From Sphingobacterium kitahiroshimense (GTDB lineage: Bacteria > Bacteroidota > Bacteroidia > Sphingobacteriales > Sphingobacteriaceae), in assembly GCF_025961315.1 (NCBI RefSeq), contig NZ_JAOQNK010000001.1, forward strand, positions 2,976,001 to 3,040,000: a stretch of 64,000 nt of DNA, in the 5' to 3' direction. Below the pieces are notes generated by a model. The model had not been told where the DNA came from. It ran no database searches and was given only the letters and a program-made list of their open reading frames with translations. Below are positions 37,060 through 46,006 of this stretch, piece by piece. Every line of letters starts with the position of its first letter. Position 1 is the first letter of the stretch. The position numbers and the translations under genes are program-made.

Positions 37060-37689
37060 TTATTTCTTTTGTAATTCATGAACGTACATAACAACTTCCC
37101 AACGTTCTTCAGGAGACAACTGCGATGCATGCGATCCCATTGAGTTGTGACCGTAATAAATCGTATGGTAAATCTTACCATCTGTCAAATCAGCCATCAT
37201 ACCGCCACGAGAAGAATTTGCAGCATCCGTTTTATGATAAGACGGTGGATTAGGGAAATTCTCAAGCTTACGTGTGCCTCTAGAATCTGTAATTTCACGG
37301 TCTTTTGTAATAGAACCATCACCTTTACCTTCTGGTCCGTGACAAACAGCACAGTAAGTAGTAAACAAAGCTTGGCCTTTTTCAAGTCTTGCCTGTGTTA
37401 ACTCAAAAGGGTTAGTAACTTCACGTCCTGCGCGTTCGTAATCTTCCAAAGTGTTAGCATATTCAAATCTGGTAAAACCGATTGGATCTGTACCTTTTGG
37501 AGGTGTTTGTGCAGTTTGCTTGTTTTTAAAATTCTCGTTTGGTTGATCAGGATTGAAAGCAATCGGATCGTACATGTTGCGAGAAAACTCCCAACCTGTA
37601 CTACGAGTAGTCTTGTCACCACAAGAAGAAACGACTGCTGTCAACGACAGAGCTGCACATACTGTAACTAGTAAATTCTTCTTATTCAT
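37060..37689 (-). CDS. actE: Alternative complex III monoheme cytochrome ActE (lipoprotein)
   Basis: ActE is the monoheme cytochrome c subunit of ACIII, handing electrons on to the oxidase. The 209-residue lipoprotein has a lipobox ending at Cys23 (AVVSSC). It carries a single heme motif CAVCHGPEGKGDG, and the distal Met ligand is probably in NSMGSHASQLSPEERWEVVMYV. I chose the ATG at 37689, which overlaps the actD end by eight bases; a start at 37710 would add seven residues and spoil the signal peptide. Tight overlap implies coupled translation with actD. Confidence 0.93.
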   Translation of the reverse strand: MNKKNLLVTVCAALSLTAVVSSCGDKTTRSTGWEFSRNMYDPIAFNPDQPNENFKNKQTAQTPPKGTDPIGFTRFEYANTLEDYERAGREVTNPFELTQARLEKGQALFTTYCAVCHGPEGKGDGSITKDREITDSRGTRKLENFPNPPSYHKTDAANSSRGGMMADLTDGKIYHTIYYGHNSMGSHASQLSPEERWEVVMYVHELQKK

Positions 37690-38218
37690 AACTAACATAT
37701 TTTCTATCATTGTACTTAACTTCTACAGCACCGGCTTCTTTCAATAAAGAATCGATCAAAGCATGGTCTGTGTTCTCACGAGCATCTATAGCGATAACGA
37801 AACGATCATCTGTAGCTCTTAAATCCATTACGCGAGGTGTACGTCCCGGGAATAAATGATTGCGATAAAAGAAAGTTGCAACCATACCCAAGGCACAGAT
37901 TAAAATAGTCACCTCAAATGTTACTGGAACAAAGTTCGGGATAGCGAATGATGGTTTACCGCCGATATTCATTGGCCAGTCGTGTACCATTGTATAGTAC
38001 AATAAACTGAATCCTAATGTTGTTCCTAGTGCTCCAAAGCAAAATGCTGCAATAGGCAAACGCGAAGGTTTAACGCCCAATTTATCTTCAATACCGTGAA
38101 TTGGCATTGGAGTAAAGCAATCATAGATGCTTACATTATTTTTCTGCAATTTGTCGATCCCATGCATCATTTCATCCGGATCAGCAAAACTACCTAATAT
38201 ATATTTTGTATTGCCCAT
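37682..38218 (-). CDS. actD: Alternative complex III subunit ActD (DUF3341)
   Basis: A 178-residue DUF3341 protein with two membrane helices (about residues 58-78 and 96-116). The soluble N-terminus begins MGNTKYILGSFADPDEMMHG, with a small alpha/beta domain and VSIYDCFTPMPIHGIEDKLG. ActD is a structural subunit of ACIII, placed at the membrane beside ActC. It lies five bases after actC and overlaps actE by eight bases. Confidence 0.93.
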   Translation of the reverse strand: MGNTKYILGSFADPDEMMHGIDKLQKNNVSIYDCFTPMPIHGIEDKLGVKPSRLPIAAFCFGALGTTLGFSLLYYTMVHDWPMNIGGKPSFAIPNFVPVTFEVTILICALGMVATFFYRNHLFPGRTPRVMDLRATDDRFVIAIDARENTDHALIDSLLKEAGAVEVKYNDRKYVSYE

Positions 38219-38223
38219 TGCTA

Positions 38224-39699
38224 TTATTTTAACTCTTTAATTTCTTGTTCTGTTACCGAATCATATTTACCTAAAGAATCTCTAAAGTATTCCACTTGTT
38301 CAGCTGGGAATGCGCCTTCTTTAACCAATTTCGTTTTTTGTTGTAAACTAGAGCTTTTCAGCAATAATTTAACCTCTGCAATCGCGATACCTGGTAAGAA
38401 ACGTAAGAACAATAAGAACAATGTAAAGAATAAGCCGATCGATCCAACGAAAATACCAACATCTGTCCAAGTTGGGTAAAACATAGCCCAAGATGAAGGT
38501 AAATAATCACGGTGTAATGAAGTCACGATAATTACGAAACGTTCAAACCACATACCGATGTTTACCACGATTGATAAGATCCATGAAATAGGAATACTCG
38601 TACGGATTTTCTTAAACCAGAATAATTGTGGAGAAATTACGTTACAAGTCATCATTGACCAGTAAGCCCAAGCATAAGGACCAAACATACGGTTTTGGAA
38701 AGCGTACATTTCGTACTCCGATTGTGAATACATCGCGATGAATAACTCTGTTAAATATGCAATACCAACGATAGAACCTGTCGTCATGATAATTTTATTC
38801 ATGGCTTCAATGTGGAACATCGTGATATAATTCTCAAAATTCATTACTTTACGTAAGATCAACAATAAAGTCTGCACCATCGCAAAACCTGAGAAGATCG
38901 CACCAGCAACGAAGTATGGAGGGAAAATTGTTGTATGCCATCCTGGGATAACAGAAGTTGCAAAGTCAAAAGATACAATCGTGTGTACCGAAAGTACCAA
39001 TGGAGTTGAGATACCTGCCAAGATAATTGACACAATCTCAAAACGTTGCCAAGTTTTTACTGATCCGTTCCAACCGAAAGACAATACAGAATAAATCTTT
39101 TGTCTTAAACCAGTAGCACGGTCACGAATAGTCGCGATATCCGGTAATAAACCACAGTACCAGAATACTAAGGATACCGTGAAGTATGTAGAGATCGCAA
39201 ATGCATCCCATACTAATGGTGAGTTAAAGTTAACCCATAAAGATCCGAACTGGTTTGGCAAAGGGAAAATCCAGTATGCTAACCAAGGACGCCCCATGTG
39301 AGCTACAACATACGTTGCGGCACAGATAACGGCGAAGATCGTCATCGCCTCTGCCGAACGGTTGATAGAATTACGCCAGTTCTGGCGGAAAATTAATAAT
39401 ACGGCCGAAATTAACGTACCTGCGTGACCGATACCTACCCACCATACAAAGTCGGTGATATCCCAAGCCCAGCCTACAGTTTTGTTCAGACCCCAAGCGC
39501 CGATACCTGTCCAAAAGGTATAACTAACGCTGACTACCCATAATAAAGCACCTAATACGGCTACAGTGAATCCGATCCACCATGCTTTATTCGGTTTATT
39601 TTCAACCGGTAGTAAGATATCATCCGTAATTTTAGCATACGTAATGTCCTTACCGGTCATTAATGGTTCTCTTAATATTGATTCGTTATGCGATGACAT
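38224..39699 (-). CDS. actC: Alternative complex III subunit ActC (NrfD-like)
   Basis: ActC is the NrfD/PsrC-type quinol-binding membrane subunit of ACIII. The 491-residue protein has ten helices, with GIGHAGTLISAVLLIFRQNW, AHMGRPWLAYWIFPLPNQF and VSFDFATSVIPGWHTTIFPP as family patterns. The VGIGHAGT and HMGRPW segments contain the conserved His positions implicated in quinol binding in NrfD proteins. It follows actB after 29 bases, and actD begins five bases later. Confidence 0.95.
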   Translation of the reverse strand: MSSHNESILREPLMTGKDITYAKITDDILLPVENKPNKAWWIGFTVAVLGALLWVVSVSYTFWTGIGAWGLNKTVGWAWDITDFVWWVGIGHAGTLISAVLLIFRQNWRNSINRSAEAMTIFAVICAATYVVAHMGRPWLAYWIFPLPNQFGSLWVNFNSPLVWDAFAISTYFTVSLVFWYCGLLPDIATIRDRATGLRQKIYSVLSFGWNGSVKTWQRFEIVSIILAGISTPLVLSVHTIVSFDFATSVIPGWHTTIFPPYFVAGAIFSGFAMVQTLLLILRKVMNFENYITMFHIEAMNKIIMTTGSIVGIAYLTELFIAMYSQSEYEMYAFQNRMFGPYAWAYWSMMTCNVISPQLFWFKKIRTSIPISWILSIVVNIGMWFERFVIIVTSLHRDYLPSSWAMFYPTWTDVGIFVGSIGLFFTLFLLFLRFLPGIAIAEVKLLLKSSSLQQKTKLVKEGAFPAEQVEYFRDSLGKYDSVTEQEIKELK

Positions 39700-39728
39700 A
39701 GTATTTTTATTTCAAATAATGAACAAGA

Positions 39729-42700
39729 TTACGCCTCAAAAGTGTTTCTAACTTTTGTCATATAACCGATACCCGGCTGTACATTGATTTCCTCAAGTAC
39801 GTAATAAACACGCTCATTGCGTAATGCTTTAGATACTTCTGATTCTGGATCATTAGCATCACCAAAGATAATCGCATTTGCAGAACATGCTTGTTGACAC
39901 GCCATTTGGATATCGCCGTCTTTTACTTTACGGTTCTCCATTTTCGCATGTAATTTACCCGCTTGGATACGTTGGATACACATCGAACATTTCTCCATAA
40001 CCCCACGTGAACGTGTCGTTACATCTGGATTCAATACCAATTGTGTAAACTCATTATTCAAGTAGTTGTCAAAACGTGAATCATTCCAGTAGTTAAACCA
40101 GTTAAAACGACGTACTTTATATGGACAGTTATTCGCACAGTAACGTGTTCCGAAACATCTGTTGTAAGCCATATGGTTCAAACCTTCTGATGAGTGAACA
40201 GTAGCTAATACTGGACATACCGTCTCACATGGTGCATGTGCACAATGCTGACATAACATCGGTTGGTGAACAACGGTTACATTTTCGAAACTATTCAGTT
40301 TTTCAATATCCGCTTCTTTTGTATATTCTTTACCATCTTCTTCGATCGTGTAGTAACGGTCAATACGTAACCAGTGCATCTCACGACGACGGCGAACCTC
40401 ATCACGACCTACAACAGGAATATTGTTTTCTACGTTACAAGCAACGATACAAGAGCCACAACCAGTACATGCATTTAGATCGATTGCCATCACCCATTTG
40501 TGACCTGGTTGCTCATACTTGTTCCACAAATCATACGTTTTGTGTTTATCTGTAAAGCGGCCTGACTCTGAGTTAGGATCTTGTAAATATTTAGCGAAAG
40601 TAGTTTCACGAATGATGTTACGACCTTCGATTGTGTGGTGTGTTTGTGTTTGCGCTAATTGATAAATGGTATTCGCTTTAGCGATAGTTGCTTTAGCTAC
40701 AAACTGAATTGTACCATTAACTAAGCTTGCAAAAGGGTAAGCATTTTTACCTACATTATTACCAGCCTTACCAACTTTAGTACGTCCGTAACCGATAGCT
40801 ACTGAAACAGTACCCAAAGCTTGTCCCGGTTGTTGAACAACTGGTAACTCAACTTTGTAACCGTTAGCTTCAACAGTAACTGTTGCATCTTCACCCAATC
40901 CTAATTTCTCAGCATCTTTAGGATTAATAGCAGCATAGTTGTCCCAAGTTACTTTTGAAACCGGATCAGGAACTTCTTGTAAGTAGGCATTATTTGCATA
41001 TCTACCGTCACGTAAAGCGCTTGATTCATATAATTTCAATTCGAACTCACCAACTACTGTTTTAGCAGCTGCGATAGCAGCACTAGCAGCAGCCTCTACA
41101 TTACCAGCGAATGAATAAGAAGCTGCAGTTTTTGCACCTTTATATTCAAATCCTGTTTGCAAAACGCTATTCCAGTTCTTTGTACTTCCAGCTAAAATAG
41201 TTGAAGTCCAAAGGTTTTTAACGAATGAATAGATATCTGTTGTATCACCTGCCCAAACCAATAAAGATTGATCCGCTTGACGTGTGTTAAATACAGGATT
41301 AATTGTCGGTTGAACGATTGAGAATAAACCTTCTTTTGGAGAAGCATCACCCCAAGACTCCAAGAATGTATTTGTTGGAGCAATAGCAGTCAATTCTGAA
41401 GCTGTTTCATCAGCACGTTGAGAGAAAGATAATGTAAAATCAACTTTCTTCAATGCCGCTTTAACGTCTTCAGCTTTGAAATAATCATAAACAGGGTTAC
41501 TGTTTAAGAATAAAGCAACACCTACCTGACCTGCATTTGCGTTTGTCAAGAATTGTGCAAATGCAACGTCAGAACCTTGATGTTGTTTAGAGAAATTATC
41601 TAAATCAATTGTCGATCCGTATGAAGCTAATGCACTGTTGATCGCATTTGCTAATGTTTGAATGTTAATATCATTCGAACCAGCAACCACAACAGCAGCA
41701 CCTTTGTTCGCTAACAATTCTTTTGCCGCTAAAGTAACCGCAGTTTGTGCTCTTTTTGCAGCAATACCACCTGCTAAAGAAGAACCTGTAATTGCATTAT
41801 ATAATGAAATTAAAACAGCTGCTTCTTCCGAAGGTTTAATTGCGATACGCACATCGGCATTTGAACCAGTCATACTTAGACCTGACTCAAACTGAATGTG
41901 ACGTGACATCTTACCATTTTTCAATGATTTGTAATCACGGTTTTTAATATATTGTTGTGTATGCTCCTCACCCGCTAACCAAGTTCCTAAGAAATCAGCT
42001 GCTACTGAAACAACAACATTTGCTTTTTCAAAATTGTATGAAGGAACAACTGCTTTACCAAAAGAGTTTTTATTCGCTTCAATAATAGCGCTATAAGAAA
42101 CAGCGTCTACTTGAACCAAATTAGTCGTTGGGTACTTCGCTGTTAATTTAGCGATTGCAGCCAATGTAGTAGGACTATTTACTGTGCTTGCAACAATAGT
42201 AATTTGTTTTCCAGCAGTAGCTGCTGCATTTAAAGCAGCGATAACAGTACTATCTAATTTAGACCATTCAACATCCTGCCCTTTTATTTGGGCTGTTTTT
42301 AATTTAGACTCATCATATAAGTCTAAAACTGATGCTGCAGTTCCCGAATCTGTACCTTGATTTAAACCAATTGCGTTCGGGTTTGCCTCTACGTTAATAG
42401 GACGACCTTCACGCGTTCTTACTAAGATACTCTGACCGTTAAAAGTCGAAGTATAAAAGTTAGGAATACCTGGAGTAATTTCCTCTGGTTTAATTAAATA
42501 AGGAACTGCTTTATGCACAGGAGTGCTGTTACAAGCTGCTAAAGTAACAGCCCCAACACCAAAACCTAATGCTTTTAAGAAGTCACGGCGAGGAGTTTTT
42601 GTACTCAACCCTGCTTCATTTAAGACATCTTCTACAGGAATAGATTCGGCAAACTCACCCTTGCTTTTTTCTACAAAAGCAGGTGTTTGTTTCAATTCTT

Positions 42701-42734
42701 CCAAACCTTTCCAATATTTTTTATTGCTATCCAT
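39729..42734 (-). CDS. actB: Alternative complex III subunit ActB (iron-sulfur protein)
   Basis: ActB is the large periplasmic subunit of ACIII. The 1001-residue protein has an extended N-terminus and a Tat-like signal with PRRDFLKALGFG at about 48-59, and a lipobox-like TLAAC ending at Cys68. A long molybdopterin-oxidoreductase-like region follows; in known ACIII it binds no molybdenum cofactor. The C-terminal ferredoxin-like part (about 740-970) has cysteine clusters CTGCGSCIVAC, CQHCAHAPCETVCP, CFGTRYCANNCP, CSMCIQR and CQQACSANA, giving ligands for four clusters (three 4Fe-4S and one 3Fe-4S in the family). Electrons pass from quinol to the ActA hemes. It lies 38 bases after actA. Confidence 0.96.
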   Translation of the reverse strand: MDSNKKYWKGLEELKQTPAFVEKSKGEFAESIPVEDVLNEAGLSTKTPRRDFLKALGFGVGAVTLAACNSTPVHKAVPYLIKPEEITPGIPNFYTSTFNGQSILVRTREGRPINVEANPNAIGLNQGTDSGTAASVLDLYDESKLKTAQIKGQDVEWSKLDSTVIAALNAAATAGKQITIVASTVNSPTTLAAIAKLTAKYPTTNLVQVDAVSYSAIIEANKNSFGKAVVPSYNFEKANVVVSVAADFLGTWLAGEEHTQQYIKNRDYKSLKNGKMSRHIQFESGLSMTGSNADVRIAIKPSEEAAVLISLYNAITGSSLAGGIAAKRAQTAVTLAAKELLANKGAAVVVAGSNDINIQTLANAINSALASYGSTIDLDNFSKQHQGSDVAFAQFLTNANAGQVGVALFLNSNPVYDYFKAEDVKAALKKVDFTLSFSQRADETASELTAIAPTNTFLESWGDASPKEGLFSIVQPTINPVFNTRQADQSLLVWAGDTTDIYSFVKNLWTSTILAGSTKNWNSVLQTGFEYKGAKTAASYSFAGNVEAAASAAIAAAKTVVGEFELKLYESSALRDGRYANNAYLQEVPDPVSKVTWDNYAAINPKDAEKLGLGEDATVTVEANGYKVELPVVQQPGQALGTVSVAIGYGRTKVGKAGNNVGKNAYPFASLVNGTIQFVAKATIAKANTIYQLAQTQTHHTIEGRNIIRETTFAKYLQDPNSESGRFTDKHKTYDLWNKYEQPGHKWVMAIDLNACTGCGSCIVACNVENNIPVVGRDEVRRRREMHWLRIDRYYTIEEDGKEYTKEADIEKLNSFENVTVVHQPMLCQHCAHAPCETVCPVLATVHSSEGLNHMAYNRCFGTRYCANNCPYKVRRFNWFNYWNDSRFDNYLNNEFTQLVLNPDVTTRSRGVMEKCSMCIQRIQAGKLHAKMENRKVKDGDIQMACQQACSANAIIFGDANDPESEVSKALRNERVYYVLEEINVQPGIGYMTKVRNTFEA

Positions 42735-42772
42735 TTAAGCTGTATATAAGATTGCGTATTTCTGAATAATTA

Positions 42773-44038
42773 TTAATAGTGACATTTACCACACTCAAGA
42801 CCACCGATCATCGCCGCTGTCATTTTTTCACCTTTTTTGATGCTTTCATGCGCTTTGATTAAGTCTTCGTAGTATTTGTTATCTGATTTCACATCTGTTG
42901 CCTTATGACAATCCACACACCATTTCATTGTTAATGGCGAGTATTGGTATACTTCTTCCATTGTTTCAATAGGTCCGTGACAAGTCTGACACTCTACTCC
43001 TGCTACTGTAACGTGTTGTGAGTGGTTAAAATAAGCAAAATCTGGCAAGTTGTGAATACGAACCCATTGAATCGGCTTAGGATTGTTTCCGTAAGTACGA
43101 GTCTCAGGATTAAAGTCCAATGCGCGGTAGATTTTTGCAATCTCAGGTGAAATTTCACCATCATAATGCTCAGAACCAGTAATCGTATTGTGACAGTTCA
43201 TACAAACATTTGCAGAAGGAATAGATGCATTTTTAGATTTGAAAGCACCACCGTGACAATATTGACACTCAATTTTGTTTACACCTGCGTGTAATTGGTG
43301 CGAGAATTTAATCGGTTGAACCGGCTGATAACCTGTGTGAACACCTACGTTCCACATGGTTTTCCAACCACCAACAGCCAATAAAGCAACAAGCATTAAT
43401 ACAGCAAATCCGACTAATTTCTTGTTCTTAACAAAAGCTTTAGCAAAAGCAAGGAATTTAGAACTCGTTTGAGGCTCTTCTTCTGCTTCAACAGCAGCTT
43501 GATTTGTTGCGATTACTTTCTCTAAAGTACGGATAACACGGTTTAAAACAACGATAACAACAATTGCTAAAACAACAACACCTATTAATCCGAAGATCAT
43601 AAACATGTTAGCATTGTCATCTTTCGCAGCTCCACCACTTGTAGCACCATCTTCTTTAGGTTTCTCAACAGACTCAGCTTTAATATAAGCCAATACTGAC
43701 TTAATATTATCATCTGACAAATCTGTAAAAGAAGTCATCACAGATTTATTGTACTCTTCAAAAATTGCAATTGCATCGGCATCACCGGAAGCAATTAAAG
43801 CTTGAGAGTTTTTAATCCATTTAATCAACCACTCTTCAGACTTAGTTTCGGTTATACCTTTTAAGGCAGGACCAACAACTTTTCTATCAACTTTGTGACA
43901 GCTCGTACACTTTGCTTTGAAGATTTTTTCACCTTCCTTGACATCTTGCGCATGCAGCGTCGTAACGGCAAATAACAGCACCAAACTCATTGACGCTATC
44001 CTCGCAAGTTTTCCCAAAACGGATGAGATATTTCTCAT
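42773..44038 (-). CDS. actA: Alternative complex III multiheme cytochrome ActA, six CxxCH
   Basis: ActA is the multiheme cytochrome c of ACIII. The 421-residue protein has a signal peptide (1-30) and an N-terminal monoheme cytochrome c domain (CTSCH at 44-48). A Gly/Asp-rich linker leads to one membrane helix (about residues 145-167) and a second around 211-227. Five further heme motifs follow in the C-terminal domain: CQYCH, CMNCH, CQTCH, CVDCH and CGKCH, the last ending the protein. That is six in total, against five usually quoted for ActA. I chose the ATG at 44038 rather than the GTG at 44047. It heads a sixteen-gene co-oriented array. Confidence 0.95.
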   Translation of the reverse strand: MRNISSVLGKLARIASMSLVLLFAVTTLHAQDVKEGEKIFKAKCTSCHKVDRKVVGPALKGITETKSEEWLIKWIKNSQALIASGDADAIAIFEEYNKSVMTSFTDLSDDNIKSVLAYIKAESVEKPKEDGATSGGAAKDDNANMFMIFGLIGVVVLAIVVIVVLNRVIRTLEKVIATNQAAVEAEEEPQTSSKFLAFAKAFVKNKKLVGFAVLMLVALLAVGGWKTMWNVGVHTGYQPVQPIKFSHQLHAGVNKIECQYCHGGAFKSKNASIPSANVCMNCHNTITGSEHYDGEISPEIAKIYRALDFNPETRTYGNNPKPIQWVRIHNLPDFAYFNHSQHVTVAGVECQTCHGPIETMEEVYQYSPLTMKWCVDCHKATDVKSDNKYYEDLIKAHESIKKGEKMTAAMIGGLECGKCHY

Positions 44039-44383
44039 ATTTAACACTTTATACTATTTATTTGTGAATATAAAAATTTAAACACCATTCTAAACAGAGC
44101 ACACTCTGCCTAGTAATGCCACAAAAGTATAACTTATTAATAAATCCCTGACAATTTTGTGACGTTATTTATCAATTTATAATCGTTCTAAATTATTTTA
44201 AAATGACTATTTAATGCAGATTTAAACCACCTCTTGTACTTCAAGGCGGAAATTGATAAGCCTCAAATTTAAGACATCAATAGGACATAAAAAAATTCAA
44301 AACTACCCGAAAGTGATTCTTGATAACAGTATGCTGACAAAGAATTGATTAGAGAATTGTAACTTTACAGATATGCAGTTATC
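44039..44383. other. Divergent promoter region of actA and msrB
   Basis: 345 AT-rich bases without a gene. Towards actA, TACTTTTG (minus strand, 44122-44129) is an exact -7 box. Towards msrB, TAACTTTA at 44360-44367 is one base from the -7 consensus and lies 17 bases before the msrB ATG. I see no tRNA, small RNA or repeat in the remainder. Confidence 0.6.
44122..44154 (-). promoter_or_regulatory. Promoter of the act-cox gene array
   Basis: On the minus strand TTG (44152-44154) is followed after 22 bases by TACTTTTG (44122-44129), an exact TAnnTTTG -7 box. The spacer is slightly longer than the 19 bases seen for rpsO. It would start transcription about 75-80 bases before the actA ATG. Confidence 0.6.
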
Positions 44384-44869
44384 ATGAAAAAATTAGTATT
44401 TTTATATGGCTTGATTTTTTTAATAACCTCCTGTAATGCACAGACGCATCAAGCTTCAAAACAAACATCAATCTTTAAGACAATGGAAGATTCAACAAAA
44501 TATAACAAATTAACGCCAGAAGAGGAACATGTTATTGTTCACAAAGGAACGGAGCGTCCTTACACGGGCACCCTACTGGATAATAAAACAAAAGGAACTT
44601 ACGTTTGCAAAAGATGCAACGCGGCACTTTATCGTTCGGAAGATAAATTTGATTCGCATTGTGGCTGGCCTAGTTTTGATGATGAAATCAAAGGGGCCAT
44701 ACGAAAAGAAACAGATGCAGATGGAAGAAGAACAGAAATTCTGTGTAACGCATGTGGAGCACACCTCGGGCATGTTTTCATCGGCGAAAGATTGACCGAT
44801 AAAAACACACGTCATTGTGTCAACTCCATTTCTATGGTATTTGTAGCAGATACTATTGCTTCAAAATAG
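44384..44869 (+). CDS. msrB: Peptide-methionine (R)-S-oxide reductase, lipoprotein form
   Basis: MsrB reduces the R form of methionine sulfoxide in proteins. The 161-residue protein starts with a lipoprotein signal (lipobox LITSC, Cys17), so it acts outside the cytoplasm, attached to a membrane. The zinc site is formed by CKRC and CNAC (two CxxC), with [11 protein letters not shown] in between. GAHLGHVF and the catalytic Cys in [11 protein letters not shown] are intact. The end overlaps the convergent LacI-type gene by 17 bases. Confidence 0.95.
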   Translation: MKKLVFLYGLIFLITSCNAQTHQASKQTSIFKTMEDSTKYNKLTPEEEHVIVHKGTERPYTGTLLDNKTKGTYVCKRCNAALYRSEDKFDSHCGWPSFDDEIKGAIRKETDADGRRTEILCNACGAHLGHVFIGERLTDKNTRHCVNSISMVFVADTIASK

Positions 44870-45857
44870 AAGATTCACGTATTTTCAATTCGCAGGGTAG
44901 TGTCAGATGTTTTATTGATTTGGCTTTACCCTGCAATTTTAGCAATAAAATATTGATAATGTGATCCGCAATTTCTTCAATAGGTTGCGAAACAACAGTG
45001 ATGGCAGGTTCGTGCAATTTAAATACCGTATGATCATCAAATGCAATTAGTGCCGGTAATTTATAATTATGTTTCTTCCCAGACTTAAGTCCTGTAATTG
45101 CCAAATAATTAGTTGCAAATAAAACAGCATCCAGGCGATTATCTACAACAAACTCATGTAAGTCATCAATTGCCTCTGCTTCTGATGCGTCCAGTTGTAT
45201 TTTCTTGATGTATACCTGCTTTTTAAATTGATCCATACCTTTCATGTAGCCATCTAGGCGATCCCGCATTTGGGTCTGATCAGAGTATAACGACACTAGA
45301 CCGATTCGTTTATAGCCCTGCTCATTAAAATGAACGGTGGCATCAAAGGCGCCTTGAAAATTATCAGCGATAACATAATCTGTTTCCACATCCGGCAAAT
45401 AGCGGTCAAATAAAACAACAGGCACATTAGATTGAAGCAAATTAGAAATTGTCTCCTCAATTCCTTCGGAAGGTGTAATGATAAAACCATCAACCTGTCT
45501 GTCATTGAACATACCGATCAGCTCTTTGGTCTTCTCGCTATCATTATTGGTACTACAATAGATAATCCGATATCCTTGCTCATAAACTTTAGTTTCAATC
45601 AAACGCGCGATATTACCAAAGAATGGATTTGAAATATCTTCGATGATGAGACCGATAATTTTCGTTTTACCTGTACGTAAACTTTTAGCAAGTTCATTAG
45701 GTTTATAGCCGACTTTTTTAACATAATCAAGAACTCGCTTTGTCAATGACTCACTTATACGCTTCTCCTTGGCTTTGTCATTCAATATAAAAGATACCGT
45801 AGTAACCGAAACCCCTAAAGCCTTTGCTATATCACTGATCAAAATTCTCTTCTTCAT
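44853..45857 (-). CDS. LacI-family transcriptional regulator
   Basis: A 334-residue LacI/GalR-type regulator. The N-terminal helix-turn-helix [19 protein letters not shown] and the hinge helix [18 protein letters not shown] are clear. The periplasmic-binding-protein-like effector domain follows, with [18 protein letters not shown] and [14 protein letters not shown]. It is divergent from the GH92 mannosidase gene (149-base shared promoter region), so the mannosidase is its likely target and a mannose-containing sugar a likely effector; both are inferred. Its 3' end overlaps msrB. Confidence 0.93.
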   Translation of the reverse strand: MKKRILISDIAKALGVSVTTVSFILNDKAKEKRISESLTKRVLDYVKKVGYKPNELAKSLRTGKTKIIGLIIEDISNPFFGNIARLIETKVYEQGYRIIYCSTNNDSEKTKELIGMFNDRQVDGFIITPSEGIEETISNLLQSNVPVVLFDRYLPDVETDYVIADNFQGAFDATVHFNEQGYKRIGLVSLYSDQTQMRDRLDGYMKGMDQFKKQVYIKKIQLDASEAEAIDDLHEFVVDNRLDAVLFATNYLAITGLKSGKKHNYKLPALIAFDDHTVFKLHEPAITVVSQPIEEIADHIINILLLKLQGKAKSIKHLTLPCELKIRESSILKQ

Positions 45858-46006
45858 TAAGTATAATGTGTTTATAATATGAGTTACTAATCTAAAAAAA
45901 AATAAAGTAATAACGCCATATATTGTAAAAATATTTAAGCTAAAAGGATTTATTAAGCAAAAAAAATGCTATATTTCACCCCTAAATAAGATCAAACTAA
46001 TTAATT

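Noticed and set aside
40229-40555. 108-residue plus-strand reading frame within actB
   Set aside because: It is antisense to the cysteine-cluster region of actB; the Cys and His content merely mirrors the ferredoxin motifs.
39729-42734. Molybdopterin-dependent oxidoreductase activity for ActB
   Set aside because: The gene lies in a complete alternative complex III locus; in that family the molybdopterin-like region carries no molybdenum cofactor.
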